Part shown: positions 1-9,199 of the stretch, piece after piece | Layout of the letters: every line of letters begins with the position of its first letter | Numbering within the stretch: position 1 is the first letter of the stretch | Position numbers and translations under genes: made by a program | Assembly (NCBI RefSeq): GCF_018860765.1 | Contig: NZ_JAHKPV010000006.1 | Location: 194,740-258,739, forward strand | Direction: 5' to 3' | DNA: 64,000 nucleotides | Source of the DNA: Marinobacter salexigens | GTDB taxonomy: Bacteria > Pseudomonadota > Gammaproteobacteria > Pseudomonadales > Oleiphilaceae | Notes under the pieces: generated by a model | What the model saw: the letters and a program-made list of their open reading frames with translations, nothing else | Told to the model about the DNA's origin: nothing | Databases searched by the model: none

Positions 1-1248
1 ACGCTTATACAAGCGCATAGCCATGATGCGCTTGAGCGCACGCACAATCGGTTTCTCGTCACCCGCGGTAAGCAGGTTGGCCAGATACTTCACCGGTATC
101 CGCAGGCTTTCGATCTTCGGCAATACGCCATCAAACTCAACCTTGCCGGCTTCCGCTGCAGACTGGATCGGGCTCAGTGGCGGCACGTACCAGACCATGG
201 GCAGAGTGCGGTATTCAGGGTGCAGAGGCAGGGCCAGTTTCCAGTCCACTGCCATCTTGTACACCGGGCTGCGCTGAGCCGCCTGAATCACGTTCATTGG
301 CACGCCATCTTTTTTGGCCTGCTCAATGACTTTCGGGTCGTTGGGGTCAAGGAAGATTTCCAACTGCTTTTCGTAAAGCTCGTGCTCCCCCGGAGTGCTC
401 GCTACTTCTTCAATGCGGTCGGCATCGTAAAGCAGCACACCCAAATAGCGGATACGGCCTACGCAGGTCTCGGAGCACACGGTCGGCATACCGGCTTCGA
501 TACGCGGGTAGCAGAAAATGCACTTTTCAGACTTGCCGGTTTTCCAGTTGAAGTAGATCTTCTTGTACGGGCAGCCGGACACACACATACGCCAGCCACG
601 GCATTTGTCCTGATCGATCAGTACGATGCCATCCTCTTCCCGCTTGTAGATGGCACCACTTGGGCAACTGGCCACACAGGTCGGGTTCAGGCAGTGCTCG
701 CACAGGCGAGGTAGGTACATCATGAACGTGCTTTCAAACTGACCGTAAATATCGGCTTGAATCTGGTCGAAGTTTTTATCCTTGCGACGCTTGGCAAACT
801 CGGTACCGAGAATTTCTTCCCAGTTCGGGCCCCACTCGATTTTCTGCATGCGCTTGCCGGAGATTAGCGAGCGAGGCCGTGCAACCGGCTGGTGCTTGCT
901 GTCGCCTGCGGTGTGCAGGTGCTGATAATCGAAATCAAACGGCTCATAGTAGTCGTCAATTTCCGGCAAATCCGGATTGGCAAAAATGTTTGCCAATACC
1001 CGGAACTTACCGCCAATGCGCGGGCGGATTTTGCCGCTGGCATCGCGCATCCAGCCGCCTTTCCACTTGTCCTGATTCTCCCACTCTTTCGGGTAACCAA
1101 TGCCGGGCTTGGTTTCTACGTTGTTGAACCAGGCATATTCCATACCTTCACGGCTGGTCCACACGTTTTTACAGGTCACTGAACAGGTATGGCAACCGAT
1201 GCATTTGTCCAGGTTCAGCACCATGCCTACTTGGGAACGGATCTTCAT
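1..1248 (-). CDS. narH: Respiratory nitrate reductase beta subunit NarH (partial, C-terminus outside window)
   Basis: Electron-transfer subunit that carries electrons through iron-sulfur clusters from NarI to NarG at the inner face of the membrane. The frame is open from the ATG at 1248 to the left edge, giving the first 416 residues; E. coli NarH is about 512, so roughly 100 residues are missing from the window. Near the N-terminus is the ferredoxin-type motif CIGCHTCSVTCK, and further on come CEHCLNPTCVASCP and a CRGWRMCVSGCP motif in which Trp stands in one Cys position, as in the 3Fe-4S site of NarH. The ATG overlaps the narG stop as ATGA, so the two are translationally coupled. narJ and narI should follow beyond the edge. 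Confidence 0.96.
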   Translation of the reverse strand, partial: MKIRSQVGMVLNLDKCIGCHTCSVTCKNVWTSREGMEYAWFNNVETKPGIGYPKEWENQDKWKGGWMRDASGKIRPRIGGKFRVLANIFANPDLPEIDDYYEPFDFDYQHLHTAGDSKHQPVARPRSLISGKRMQKIEWGPNWEEILGTEFAKRRKDKNFDQIQADIYGQFESTFMMYLPRLCEHCLNPTCVASCPSGAIYKREEDGIVLIDQDKCRGWRMCVSGCPYKKIYFNWKTGKSEKCIFCYPRIEAGMPTVCSETCVGRIRYLGVLLYDADRIEEVASTPGEHELYEKQLEIFLDPNDPKVIEQAKKDGVPMNVIQAAQRSPVYKMAVDWKLALPLHPEYRTLPMVWYVPPLSPIQSAAEAGKVEFDGVLPKIESLRIPVKYLANLLTAGDEKPIVRALKRIMAMRLYKR

Positions 1249-4200
1249 TTTACAGCCTCCTGAACAGTGTCGTTGCCTTCGCCATCAAGCCAGTCAACGT
1301 TCTTCATTTTGCGCACCACCACAAATTCGTCGCGGTTGGAGCCTACGGTTCCGTAGTAGTTAAAGCCGTAGGAGAACTGCGCGTAGCCACCAATCATATG
1401 CGTGGGCTTCGGGCAAGCCCGGGTAACCGAGTTGTGAATACCGCCGCGGCTACCTGTTACCTCAGAGCCCGGGATGTTCACGATCCGCTCTTGAGCGTGG
1501 TACATCATCATCATGCCCGGCATAACCCGCTGGCTGACCACCGCCCGCGCTGCAAGTGCGCCGTTGGCGTTGAATACTTCTACCCAATCGTTGTCTTCAA
1601 CACCCACGTCGCGGGCGTCATCCTCACTCAGCCACACAATGGGGCCGCCGCGGGATAGGGTCAGCATCAACAGGTTGTCACTGTAGGTACTGTGAATGCC
1701 CCACTTCTGGTGCGGTGTTAGGAAGTTCAACGCTTTTTCCGGGTTGCCATTGGGTTTTGCATTCAACAATGGCGCTGCGGCTTTGGTGTTAATGGGCGGA
1801 CGGTACACCAGCAGGCTTTCGCCGAAGGCACGCATCCACTCGTGATCTAGATAGAACTGCTGACGGCCTGTCAGTGTGCGCCAGGGAATCAGCTCATGTA
1901 CGTTGGTGTAGCCAGCGTTGTAGGAAACATGATCGTCTTCCAAACCAGACCACGTAGGGCTCGAGATAATCTTGCGGGGCTGCGCTACAATATCGCGGAA
2001 GCGAATCGCTTCGTGCTCTTTACCTACCGCAAGGTGGCTGTGATCCAGCCCGGTGAACTCCGACAGCGCAGCCCAGGCTTTAACAGCTACGTGACCGTTG
2101 GTTTCCGGCGCCAGCGTCAGAATTACTTCGGCTGCATCGATGGCACTTTCAATTTTCGGACGACCTGCGTTCGCTCCGTCGATGTGCTTATAGTTCAGCT
2201 CACCCAGGAAGTTCACTTCTTTTTCGGTATTCCAGTTAATACCCTTGCCACCGTTACCCAACTTGTCCATCAGTGGCCCAAGTGAGGTGAAGCGCGCGTA
2301 GGTATTCGGGTAATCCCGCTCTACGGTGATGAAGTTTGGCGCGGTTTTGCCAGGAATCAGCTCACACTCGCCTTTCTTCCAGTCTTTCACATCAAACGGC
2401 TGGCCCAGTTCTGCTGCAGCGTCGTGCATCAGCGGCAGGGTCACCACGTCTTTTTCGACACCCAAATGGCCTTCCGACGCCTTGGAGAAGGACTTGGCGA
2501 TGCCTTTGTAGATTTCCCAGTCACTGCGAGACTCCCACGCAGGGTCTGTCGCAGCAGTCAGCGGGTGAATGAATGGGTGCATGTCGGATGTATTCAGATC
2601 GTTCTTCTCGTACCAAGTAGCGGTAGGCAGAACTATGTCTGAATACAGGCAAGTGGTGGACATACGGAAGTCCAGAGTCACCAACAAGTCGAGCTTGCCT
2701 TCCGGTGCATCATCGCGCCACTTCACTTCCTCAGGCTTGATTCCGCCGTTATGGCCCAGATCTTTGCCCTGCACACCGCTAGTGGTACCCAGCAGGTACT
2801 TGAGCATGTACTCATGGCCCTTGCCGGAGGAGCCCAACAGGTTAGAGCGCCAGATGAACATATTGCGAGGGTGGTTCTCTGGTGCTTCCGGATCTTCCGA
2901 TGCAAAAGCCAGTGAACCGTCCTTCATGGATTGGGCAACGTAGGCTGGCACGTCCATCCCCGCTTTTTCAGCTTCTGCTGCGATGGTCAGCGGGTTGCGA
3001 TTAAGCTGCGGCGCAGATGGCAGCCACCCCATGCGCTCTGCACGCACGTTGTAGTCGATCAGGCTTCCGCCGAACTTGGACTTGTCGGCCAGAGGCGAAA
3101 GAATCTCGCTCACATCCAGCTTCTCGTAGCGCCATTGTCCGGAGTGGGCGTAGAAGAACGAGGTACCGTTCATCTGGCGTGGTGGACGCTGCCAATCCAG
3201 ACCGAATGCCAGCGGCTGCCAGCCGGTCTGCGGGCGCAGTTTTTCCTGACCCACGTAGTGAGCCCAGCCACCACCGCTTTGACCGATACAGCCACACATG
3301 ACCAGCATGTTGATCAGCGCACGGTAGTTCATGTCCATGTGATACCAGTGGTTCATACCGGCACCCACAATGATCATGGAACGGCCCTTAGTTTTGTGAG
3401 CGTTCTCACCGAACTCACGGGCGATACGAATCACTTTCTCGGCAGGTACGCCTGTGATCTTCTCCTGCCAGGCCGGGGTGTAGGGCTTGACCTGATCGTA
3501 GGAGGTTGCACTGTCGTCTTCACCCAGACCACGGCTCAGGCCGTAGTTGGCCATCATCAGGTCGTACACAGTAACCACGAGGGTTTCGCCGCCTTCAGCC
3601 AACTCAATTTTGCGGCTGCCCAGCTTGTGGGTCAGGGTGTCGCTAATCTCAACTGACTTGAAGTGGTCGTGCTTAACACCGCCGAAGTACGGAAAGGCCA
3701 CATCAACAACTTCGTCATGCTTTTCGACCAGTGACAGTTGCAAGCTCACATCTTCAGCTTTCGCTGTTTGCTTGAGGTTCCACTTGCCTTTCTCACCCCA
3801 GCGATAGCCGATAGAACCGTTGGGCGCAGTCAGTTGGTTACTGGCCTCGTCAATGGCAATGGTTTTCCACTCAGGGTTGTTCTCTTCACCCAGACCACCC
3901 ACCAGGTCACTGGCGCGCAGGAACCGGCCAGGCACGTAACGGCCATCTTCCATTTTATCGAGCTTAACCAGATACGGCATATCGGTGTAGCGTCGCACGT
4001 AGTCGGTGAAATACTCACTAGGATTGTCGAGGTGGAACTCTTTCAAAATGACATGGCCCATGGCCATACCTAGAGCCGCATCTGTACCCTGCTTGGGGTT
4101 CAGCCACTCGTCAGAAAGCTTGGATACTTCGGCGTAATCCGGGGTAATGGCGACGGTCTTGGTACCTTTGTAGCGCACTTCGGTGAAGAAGTGGGCGTCC

Positions 4201-4988
4201 GGAGTACGGGTTTGCGGTACGTTGGAGCCCCAAGCAATGATGTAGCCCGAGTTATACCAGTCTGCTGACTCAGGAACGTCGGTTTGCTCACCCCAAACTT
4301 GCGGAGATGCCGGTGGCAAATCGCAGTACCAATCGTAGAAGCTCAAGCACACGCCGCCAATCATGGAAAGGTAACGGCTACCGGAAGCATAAGACACCAT
4401 GGACATGGCCGGGATTGGCGAGAAGCCGATAATGCGATCCGGGCCGACTTTCTTGGCGGTGTATACGTTTGCCGCGCCAATCAACTCGTTAACTTCGTCC
4501 CAAGTAGAACGCACGAAGCCGCCCATACCACGGCGGGGCTTGTACTCGGCAGTTTTCTTCGGATCTTCCACAATGGAAGCCCAAGCTTCAACAGGGTCGT
4601 TGAACTGAATACGTGCTGCGCGCCAAAGCTTCATTAGGTGCTTGCGCATTAACGGGTATTTCAGACGGTTGGCGCTGTACATGTACCAGGAGTAACTGGC
4701 ACCGCGAGGGCAGCCACGAGGCTCATGGTTGGGTAGATCCGGGCGGGTACGGGGATAGTCAGTTTGCTGGGTTTCCCAGGTAACCAAACCATTCTTAACG
4801 TAGATCTTCCAGCTACAGGAACCGGTGCAGTTTACGCCGTGAGTGGAACGCACAATCTTATCGTGCTGCCAGCGCTGGCGGTAGCTGTCTTCCCAGTCGC
4901 GATTCACGTCGTGGGTTTCGCCGTGGCCGTTCGCGAAGGACTCGCGTTTTTTGCTGAAGTAACTCAGCTTATCGATCAAATGACTCAT
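1245..4988 (-). CDS. narG: Respiratory nitrate reductase alpha subunit NarG
   Basis: Catalytic subunit with the Mo-bisMGD cofactor; reduces nitrate to nitrite in the cytoplasm using quinol electrons. 1247 residues, the same as E. coli NarG. The FS0 cluster motif HGVNCTGSC is seen with H50, C54 and C58, and there is no twin-arginine signal, as expected for a cytoplasmic NarG. The segment ADWYNSGYIIAWGSN is the conserved region holding the Mo ligand aspartate. The ATG at 4988 follows a GAGAGAG ribosome site. A 122-base gap with a strong inverted repeat separates it from the upstream narK-like gene, so it could be read from the narK promoter, from its own, or both. Confidence 0.98.
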   Translation of the reverse strand: MSHLIDKLSYFSKKRESFANGHGETHDVNRDWEDSYRQRWQHDKIVRSTHGVNCTGSCSWKIYVKNGLVTWETQQTDYPRTRPDLPNHEPRGCPRGASYSWYMYSANRLKYPLMRKHLMKLWRAARIQFNDPVEAWASIVEDPKKTAEYKPRRGMGGFVRSTWDEVNELIGAANVYTAKKVGPDRIIGFSPIPAMSMVSYASGSRYLSMIGGVCLSFYDWYCDLPPASPQVWGEQTDVPESADWYNSGYIIAWGSNVPQTRTPDAHFFTEVRYKGTKTVAITPDYAEVSKLSDEWLNPKQGTDAALGMAMGHVILKEFHLDNPSEYFTDYVRRYTDMPYLVKLDKMEDGRYVPGRFLRASDLVGGLGEENNPEWKTIAIDEASNQLTAPNGSIGYRWGEKGKWNLKQTAKAEDVSLQLSLVEKHDEVVDVAFPYFGGVKHDHFKSVEISDTLTHKLGSRKIELAEGGETLVVTVYDLMMANYGLSRGLGEDDSATSYDQVKPYTPAWQEKITGVPAEKVIRIAREFGENAHKTKGRSMIIVGAGMNHWYHMDMNYRALINMLVMCGCIGQSGGGWAHYVGQEKLRPQTGWQPLAFGLDWQRPPRQMNGTSFFYAHSGQWRYEKLDVSEILSPLADKSKFGGSLIDYNVRAERMGWLPSAPQLNRNPLTIAAEAEKAGMDVPAYVAQSMKDGSLAFASEDPEAPENHPRNMFIWRSNLLGSSGKGHEYMLKYLLGTTSGVQGKDLGHNGGIKPEEVKWRDDAPEGKLDLLVTLDFRMSTTCLYSDIVLPTATWYEKNDLNTSDMHPFIHPLTAATDPAWESRSDWEIYKGIAKSFSKASEGHLGVEKDVVTLPLMHDAAAELGQPFDVKDWKKGECELIPGKTAPNFITVERDYPNTYARFTSLGPLMDKLGNGGKGINWNTEKEVNFLGELNYKHIDGANAGRPKIESAIDAAEVILTLAPETNGHVAVKAWAALSEFTGLDHSHLAVGKEHEAIRFRDIVAQPRKIISSPTWSGLEDDHVSYNAGYTNVHELIPWRTLTGRQQFYLDHEWMRAFGESLLVYRPPINTKAAAPLLNAKPNGNPEKALNFLTPHQKWGIHSTYSDNLLMLTLSRGGPIVWLSEDDARDVGVEDNDWVEVFNANGALAARAVVSQRVMPGMMMMYHAQERIVNIPGSEVTGSRGGIHNSVTRACPKPTHMIGGYAQFSYGFNYYGTVGSNRDEFVVVRKMKNVDWLDGEGNDTVQEAVK

Positions 4989-5084
4989 GGTCTCTCTCTC
5001 CGTCTGCCGGATCGTTTTTCCGATTTAAGATCATTGTGTGGGAGAACAACCCTGAAATCTGCGTGGTTACTACCACATAACCCG

Positions 5085-5108
5085 CACCTACCACTGAGGT
5101 GGTAGGTG
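5085..5108 (-). promoter_or_regulatory. Inverted repeat between narK-like gene and narG; possible NarL site or RNA hairpin
   Basis: Arms CACCTACCAC (5085-5094) and GTGGTAGGTG (5099-5108) pair perfectly over 10 bases around a TGAG loop. It begins 3 bases after the narK-like stop codon. On the minus strand no T-tract follows, so it is a poor intrinsic terminator. Within it, TACCACT-GA-GGTGGTA has the 7-2-7 layout of a NarL/NarP site, with 6/7 and 5/7 matches to TACYYMT. It may be a NarL site for narG, a hairpin that sets narK/narG mRNA ratio, or both. A second small repeat, GTGGT-TACT-ACCAC, lies at 5063-5076. Confidence 0.5.
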
Positions 5109-5110
5109 TC

Positions 5111-6379
5111 TCATATCCCCGGTTGGAGGAGGGTCTGGCGTTCGTGTTGGCGATTGAAGCGGGCAAACATGAATTGGCAAATGCAAAGCAGAAGGAACAG
5201 GATCATAAACACAGCACTGCGAACACCCAGCCAGTGATTCACTGCGCCAAAAATAACCGGTAGCAGGAAAGCTACGGAACAGGCACTAACAAGTAATAAA
5301 CCGGCAACAAACGCAGCGTTCTGGCGACTTTCAATAATCACCATTCTCTGTAGGCCGCCCATAGCGCATCCAAGGGTTATTCCGAGCACCACCACAAAGA
5401 CACTTTCAACCGTCATAGGCAAAGCAAACTCAACCGTAATGATCGTTTCTACACCTCGAATAAACAGCGTCATAGGCGGATAGGACAGCACCACTAAGGC
5501 GACTAAGCCAACGAGAAGCGACCGACTAACGACTTTAGGGCTGCCAAAACGATCAGACAAACCGCCCCCCAGAATCTGCGCCAGAGCACCGGGAATAATG
5601 AACCACTGTGCAAGCTTGGCGCCGGATTGCACCTGCAAATCGAACTGGGAGGAAAGATAGTCTGGAAGCCACAAAGCCAGCGCAAAAAAACTGCCTGCGA
5701 CCACTCCAAAATAGGCGCCCAGCTGCCAAATGCCCCGCCGCCTATAGCGACAGAACAGCACGAAAATAGAGACTTCAATTTGCGGGTCTGCGACGGCATC
5801 CTCCGGGTCCGTGAGTAACAACAAAAGTGCGAGCACCAACAAAAGGACAATCAAGTAGGCCAGCGGTACGCCATGCCAAGAGAAGGCTTCATGGAACAGT
5901 GGAACGAGGTAGTAGGTAAACCCAGCGCCGGTAACGCCTGCGCCAAACACTCCAAGCACAAGACCCAACCGCTGTGGCTTGCAGCTACTGGTTACAAACT
6001 GCAGCCCTGCACTGTAAAACCCGCCAGCCAACCCGAGCCCACCGGCTGCGAGCAGATACCCGAGGAAGGTATCAGTAGTGAGCAAAACCACCATGCAAAC
6101 CGCGAGCCCGGCAAGGCAAATAAGCATAATACGGCGGGCACCAAACTTTCGGGCAGCCAGACCTGCGGGTACAGCCAAAAAGGCGCTTACAGCCATGGGC
6201 ATGGCCAACAAGAGGCCAAATTGAAGATTACTCAGGTTGAGTTCGGCCCGAAGATGAATGCCAGCAACTGCAAATAGCGTCCAGCAGCCCGCTGCAATAA
6301 CGAAGCCTGTGAGTGCCAGCGGCAGGATCACGGCAAGTGATGCGAGCCGCTCATCCTCCTGATCCGCCTTTGACTTCAT
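5111..6379 (-). CDS. NarK-like MFS transporter lacking canonical nitrate-binding residues
   Basis: Twelve-helix major facilitator protein, 422 residues, in the position usually held by narK and sharing the layout of the nitrate/nitrite porter family. Several hallmark residues differ. The TM2 Arg (R89 in E. coli NarK, in an LRVP context) is Ala69 in FLAVP; the TM8 Arg (R305, ALARSVGG) is Gln268 in ALAQILGG; and the TM5 signature GAGNxG reads GAGVTG (146-151). I aligned these by eye from memory of the family. The place in the nar cluster and an Anr-like box upstream argue for an anaerobic respiration role, but substrate and direction are uncertain; it may carry another anion. The ATG at 6379 is the first good start. 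Confidence 0.75.
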   Translation of the reverse strand: MKSKADQEDERLASLAVILPLALTGFVIAAGCWTLFAVAGIHLRAELNLSNLQFGLLLAMPMAVSAFLAVPAGLAARKFGARRIMLICLAGLAVCMVVLLTTDTFLGYLLAAGGLGLAGGFYSAGLQFVTSSCKPQRLGLVLGVFGAGVTGAGFTYYLVPLFHEAFSWHGVPLAYLIVLLLVLALLLLLTDPEDAVADPQIEVSIFVLFCRYRRRGIWQLGAYFGVVAGSFFALALWLPDYLSSQFDLQVQSGAKLAQWFIIPGALAQILGGGLSDRFGSPKVVSRSLLVGLVALVVLSYPPMTLFIRGVETIITVEFALPMTVESVFVVVLGITLGCAMGGLQRMVIIESRQNAAFVAGLLLVSACSVAFLLPVIFGAVNHWLGVRSAVFMILFLLLCICQFMFARFNRQHERQTLLQPGI

Positions 6380-6481
6380 CCGTTAACGCCTTTGTGAACC
6401 GTTTTTTTTACTGTCGTTCAGTCTCAGCTTTTGCCCTAGCGCAGGTCAAAGACTATGATGGGATACTGACCATTGGGGTAA

Positions 6482-6495
6482 TTGACTAACCTCAA
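6482..6495 (-). promoter_or_regulatory. Anr/Fnr-like box in the narK/narX divergent region
   Basis: TTGACTAACCTCAA (read on the minus strand TTGAG-GTTA-GTCAA) matches TTGAT-N4-ATCAA at 8 of 10 positions. For the narK-like gene a CATAGT -10-like hexamer at 6457-6452 would give a start near 6445, about 43 bases from the box centre, fitting class II activation. In the plus direction a 41.5-base spacing would put the start at about 6530, almost on the narX ATG, so I assign it to the narK side. Its right half overlaps the ribosome site of the narX leader ORF. Confidence 0.5.
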
Positions 6496-6505
6496 GGAGG
6501 TATTC

Positions 6506-6535
6506 GTGCCCGGCGACTGCAAAGACGAGACTTAA
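6506..6535 (+). CDS. Nine-codon leader ORF coupled to narX
   Basis: A very strong ribosome site, AAGGAGG (6494-6500), sits 5 bases before a GTG that opens a nine-codon frame (VPGDCKDET). Its TAA stop overlaps the narX ATG by one base (TAATG). narX itself has no comparable ribosome site directly ahead of its ATG, so ribosomes probably load at the leader and restart at narX. That makes narX translation dependent on reading this short peptide. It could equally be a misplaced ribosome site with no peptide role. I do not know a described counterpart. Confidence 0.45.
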   Translation: MPGDCKDET

Positions 6536-8394
6536 TGAAATCCCGAAGCCCCCTTGTTAACCGGATTGCTATCGTAGTTTTCGCCGTTGTACTGACATCT
6601 ATTGTCAGCATGGCTACAACGCTTGCAGTTTCAAAGAGCATTGAAGGGAACGCCACAGCGATTAACTTGGCTGGCGCCTTGCGCATGGGTGCGTTCCGAC
6701 TACTGTCGCATGCCGCCAGTCCAGAAAATAGTGACGCCACAGCAAGCAACATTCAGGAACGAGCATCTCGCTATGAGCTCAGCCTCGAAGACAATCACAT
6801 TGCTCGCGCTATTCCCGAAGCTCAAGATCACCCTCTCGCAAAGCAGTACCAAGCCATCCTCACATATTGGAAAAGAACACTACGGCCTGATCTGGAAAGC
6901 CATCCAAAGGGCGCGCCTATAAGCGCCGAGATGCTTGCTGCTACAGAATCTTACGTGGCGTCTGTAAATCAATTGGTCAGCATGCTAGAACGACGCACCG
7001 AAGCGCGCATAGGTTTGCTACACCTTATTCAGATCATCAGCTTGGCTTTTTCGATACTTATTATTGTGGCCCTATTTGTTGATCTGCGAAACAGAGTACT
7101 AAAACCCTTGCGAAAGTTGGTTAACGTTGCGAAAGCCGTGGGCGAACAAGACTTTTCGCAAAAGGCGAACATGAAAGGAAGCGACGAGCTGGCACAGCTG
7201 GGCAGCGCGTTTGACCAAATGAGTAGCGAACTAGCACTCACCTATTATGAGCTGGAAGAGCGTGCTCGCAGCAAAACTGAAGAGCTCGAACAAAGCCATG
7301 CCGCCCTACAACTACTTCACTCCGCCAGCCGGAATTTGTTTGCCAACCACGACCTATGCAGCGGCGCGGTGCCTATGCTGCAAGAGCTTGAGCAACTTCT
7401 CGGCCTAGGGCCAATTCGGCTGTACCTGCACGACAAGGAATCTGCAGAGCCTGTTCAGGCGGTTACCACAGCTTCAACAGATCGGCCCTTCTACTGCCGC
7501 GACCATCACTGCAATGCCTGTTTGGTAACATCCGAACTTTATGACGAGTTACCTACAGAAGAGAGCGATGGCCGCAGGCTACTACTGCCCATCCGAACTC
7601 CCGGCACACTCCTTGGCACTCTAGAGGTTTGGTACCCTGTAGAAAAAGGCCTATCTGACACCGCCCGCCGCCTGCTAGAGACGCTTAGCGACCAATTAGC
7701 GACCGCCATTTTCCTAGAACGCCAGATTACGGAAGAACAGCAGCTTACGCTGGCCGAGGAGCGAACAGTCATTGCCAGAGAACTTCACGACTCTCTGGCG
7801 CAATCCTTGTCCTATTTAAAAATGCAGGTCGCCCGCCTACGTCGCTTGAATATAGAGGGTGATCAAAAAAGCGCCCACGACGCTATTCTAGAAGAGCTGA
7901 GCACAGGTCTGAACAGCGCCTATCGCCAGCTACGAGAGTTGTTGGCGACATTCCGTTTGAAACTAGACACTCCAGATCTTTCTACCGCCCTGCGCAAAAC
8001 CATAGAGGAATTTTCAACAAGATTGGGTAAGCCTGTGGGGCTACATTACAATCTACCACCGCAGGCCCTATCGCCAAACGAGGATATCCACACGCTGCAA
8101 ATTGTGCGCGAGGGTTTGGCCAACGCTGTCAAACATGCGGATGCCACAGAAGTGTCGGTGGACGTGCTATTCGAATCTCCTCAAGTAAAAGTAAAAATAC
8201 TAGATAACGGCAAGGGCTTGCCCGAAAGCGGACAGCCGATCAACCATTACGGGCTGATCATCATGCAAGACCGTGCCCGCACATTAGGTGGCCAGATTAC
8301 TGTACAAAACCGCGATAACGGCGGCGTTGAAGTTATACTTACGTTCATTCCAAAGAGCCGGCACTTAATTCCAAGTGAAACGCCAATCAGCTGA
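6535..8394 (+). CDS. narX: Nitrate/nitrite sensor histidine kinase NarX
   Basis: Membrane sensor that binds nitrate in the periplasm and phosphorylates NarL. 619 residues. TM1 is about 9-31 and TM2 about 161-182. Right after TM1 comes the P-box ligand site (NLAGALRMGAFRLL, about 44-57), the NarX/NarQ signature. HAMP is about 183-235. The central module carries a Cys cluster at C321, C326 and C329 (CRDHHCNAC), a feature also known in other NarX/NarQ proteins. The HisKA_3 motif ARELHDSLAQ has the phosphorylated His418; the ATPase N-box is near N530 and the DNGKG box near 557-561. It forms an operon with narL 63 bases downstream. Start is the ATG overlapping the leader stop. Confidence 0.95.
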   Translation: MKSRSPLVNRIAIVVFAVVLTSIVSMATTLAVSKSIEGNATAINLAGALRMGAFRLLSHAASPENSDATASNIQERASRYELSLEDNHIARAIPEAQDHPLAKQYQAILTYWKRTLRPDLESHPKGAPISAEMLAATESYVASVNQLVSMLERRTEARIGLLHLIQIISLAFSILIIVALFVDLRNRVLKPLRKLVNVAKAVGEQDFSQKANMKGSDELAQLGSAFDQMSSELALTYYELEERARSKTEELEQSHAALQLLHSASRNLFANHDLCSGAVPMLQELEQLLGLGPIRLYLHDKESAEPVQAVTTASTDRPFYCRDHHCNACLVTSELYDELPTEESDGRRLLLPIRTPGTLLGTLEVWYPVEKGLSDTARRLLETLSDQLATAIFLERQITEEQQLTLAEERTVIARELHDSLAQSLSYLKMQVARLRRLNIEGDQKSAHDAILEELSTGLNSAYRQLRELLATFRLKLDTPDLSTALRKTIEEFSTRLGKPVGLHYNLPPQALSPNEDIHTLQIVREGLANAVKHADATEVSVDVLFESPQVKVKILDNGKGLPESGQPINHYGLIIMQDRARTLGGQITVQNRDNGGVEVILTFIPKSRHLIPSETPIS

Positions 8395-8457
8395 ACACTA
8401 AAAACGCGGCCACCTGAACACGCCGGTACGCAATCAAGAGAGAGGAAGCGAAATACC

Positions 8458-9129
8458 ATGTCTGATGTAGCGTCTGATACACCCGCCAGCATTTTGCTGA
8501 TCGACGACCACCCATTGTTGCGCCAAGGCATCAAACAACTCGTCGAAATGGAAGAAGACATGGTAGTGGCGGGCGAGGCCAGCAATGCCAACGACGGCAT
8601 TCGACTGGCAACGGAGCTAGAGCCTGACCTGATTCTGATGGACCTTAATATGCCAGAGGTCAGCGGCATTGACGCCTTGAAAAAGCTACGGGAACTGAAT
8701 GTAAGCTCCCGCATAGTAATGTTCACGGTTTCTGATCAGGAAGATGACGTGGTCGCTGCCCTGCGCGCTGGTGCCGATGGCTACCTGCTCAAAGATATGG
8801 AACCGGAGGATATGATTGCCCAGCTGCGCCAAGCTGCGCTTGGAAAAATGGTTATCAGTGACCGCCTGACAACTCTTCTCGCTGAAGCTTTGCGTTCCAA
8901 CAAACCACAGCAAGCTTCACGCCCTGATTTCGACAGCCTAACCCCGAGGGAAAAAGACATTCTTCGGCTTATTGCAGAGGGCCTATCCAACAAGATGATC
9001 GGTCGCAAGCTGGATATCAGCGATGGCACCGTAAAAGTGCACGTGAAGCACCTACTCAAAAAACTTAGCCTGCGCTCGCGAGTTGAGGTTGCTGTATGGG
9101 CTGTGGAGGAAGGTCTGCACAAAGGCTGA
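8458..9129 (+). CDS. narL: Nitrate/nitrite response regulator NarL
   Basis: NarL/FixJ-type regulator, partner of NarX; when phosphorylated it binds TACYYMT heptamers to control nitrate-respiration genes. 223 residues. The receiver domain has the acidic pair in LIDDHP and the phospho-acceptor Asp62 in LMDLNMP; the switch Thr is in MFTVSD and the Lys in LLKDME. The C-terminal LuxR-type helix-turn-helix runs from LTPREKDIL to HLLKKL. Ribosome site GAGAGAGGAAG precedes the ATG. Likely target sites in this window are listed separately. Confidence 0.95.
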   Translation: MSDVASDTPASILLIDDHPLLRQGIKQLVEMEEDMVVAGEASNANDGIRLATELEPDLILMDLNMPEVSGIDALKKLRELNVSSRIVMFTVSDQEDDVVAALRAGADGYLLKDMEPEDMIAQLRQAALGKMVISDRLTTLLAEALRSNKPQQASRPDFDSLTPREKDILRLIAEGLSNKMIGRKLDISDGTVKVHVKHLLKKLSLRSRVEVAVWAVEEGLHKG

Positions 9130-9199
9130 GCTATATCAAATCAAACTCAGCGCGTTTTGTTTACTCTGGGCAGTCTGAATTCACTGCCCGGAGTTGATT

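Noticed and set aside
2931..3656. Open frame of 241 codons opposite narG
   Set aside because: It mirrors narG codon structure, has no family motif and no ribosome site; narG on the other strand is certain.
5018..5040. Anr-like box just upstream of narG (ATGAT...ATC on the minus strand)
   Set aside because: Half sites are five bases apart instead of four and one half is weak.
6464..6480. Possible NarL pair TACTGAC...TGGGGTA upstream of narX
   Set aside because: The gap is three bases, not two, and the first heptamer is poor.
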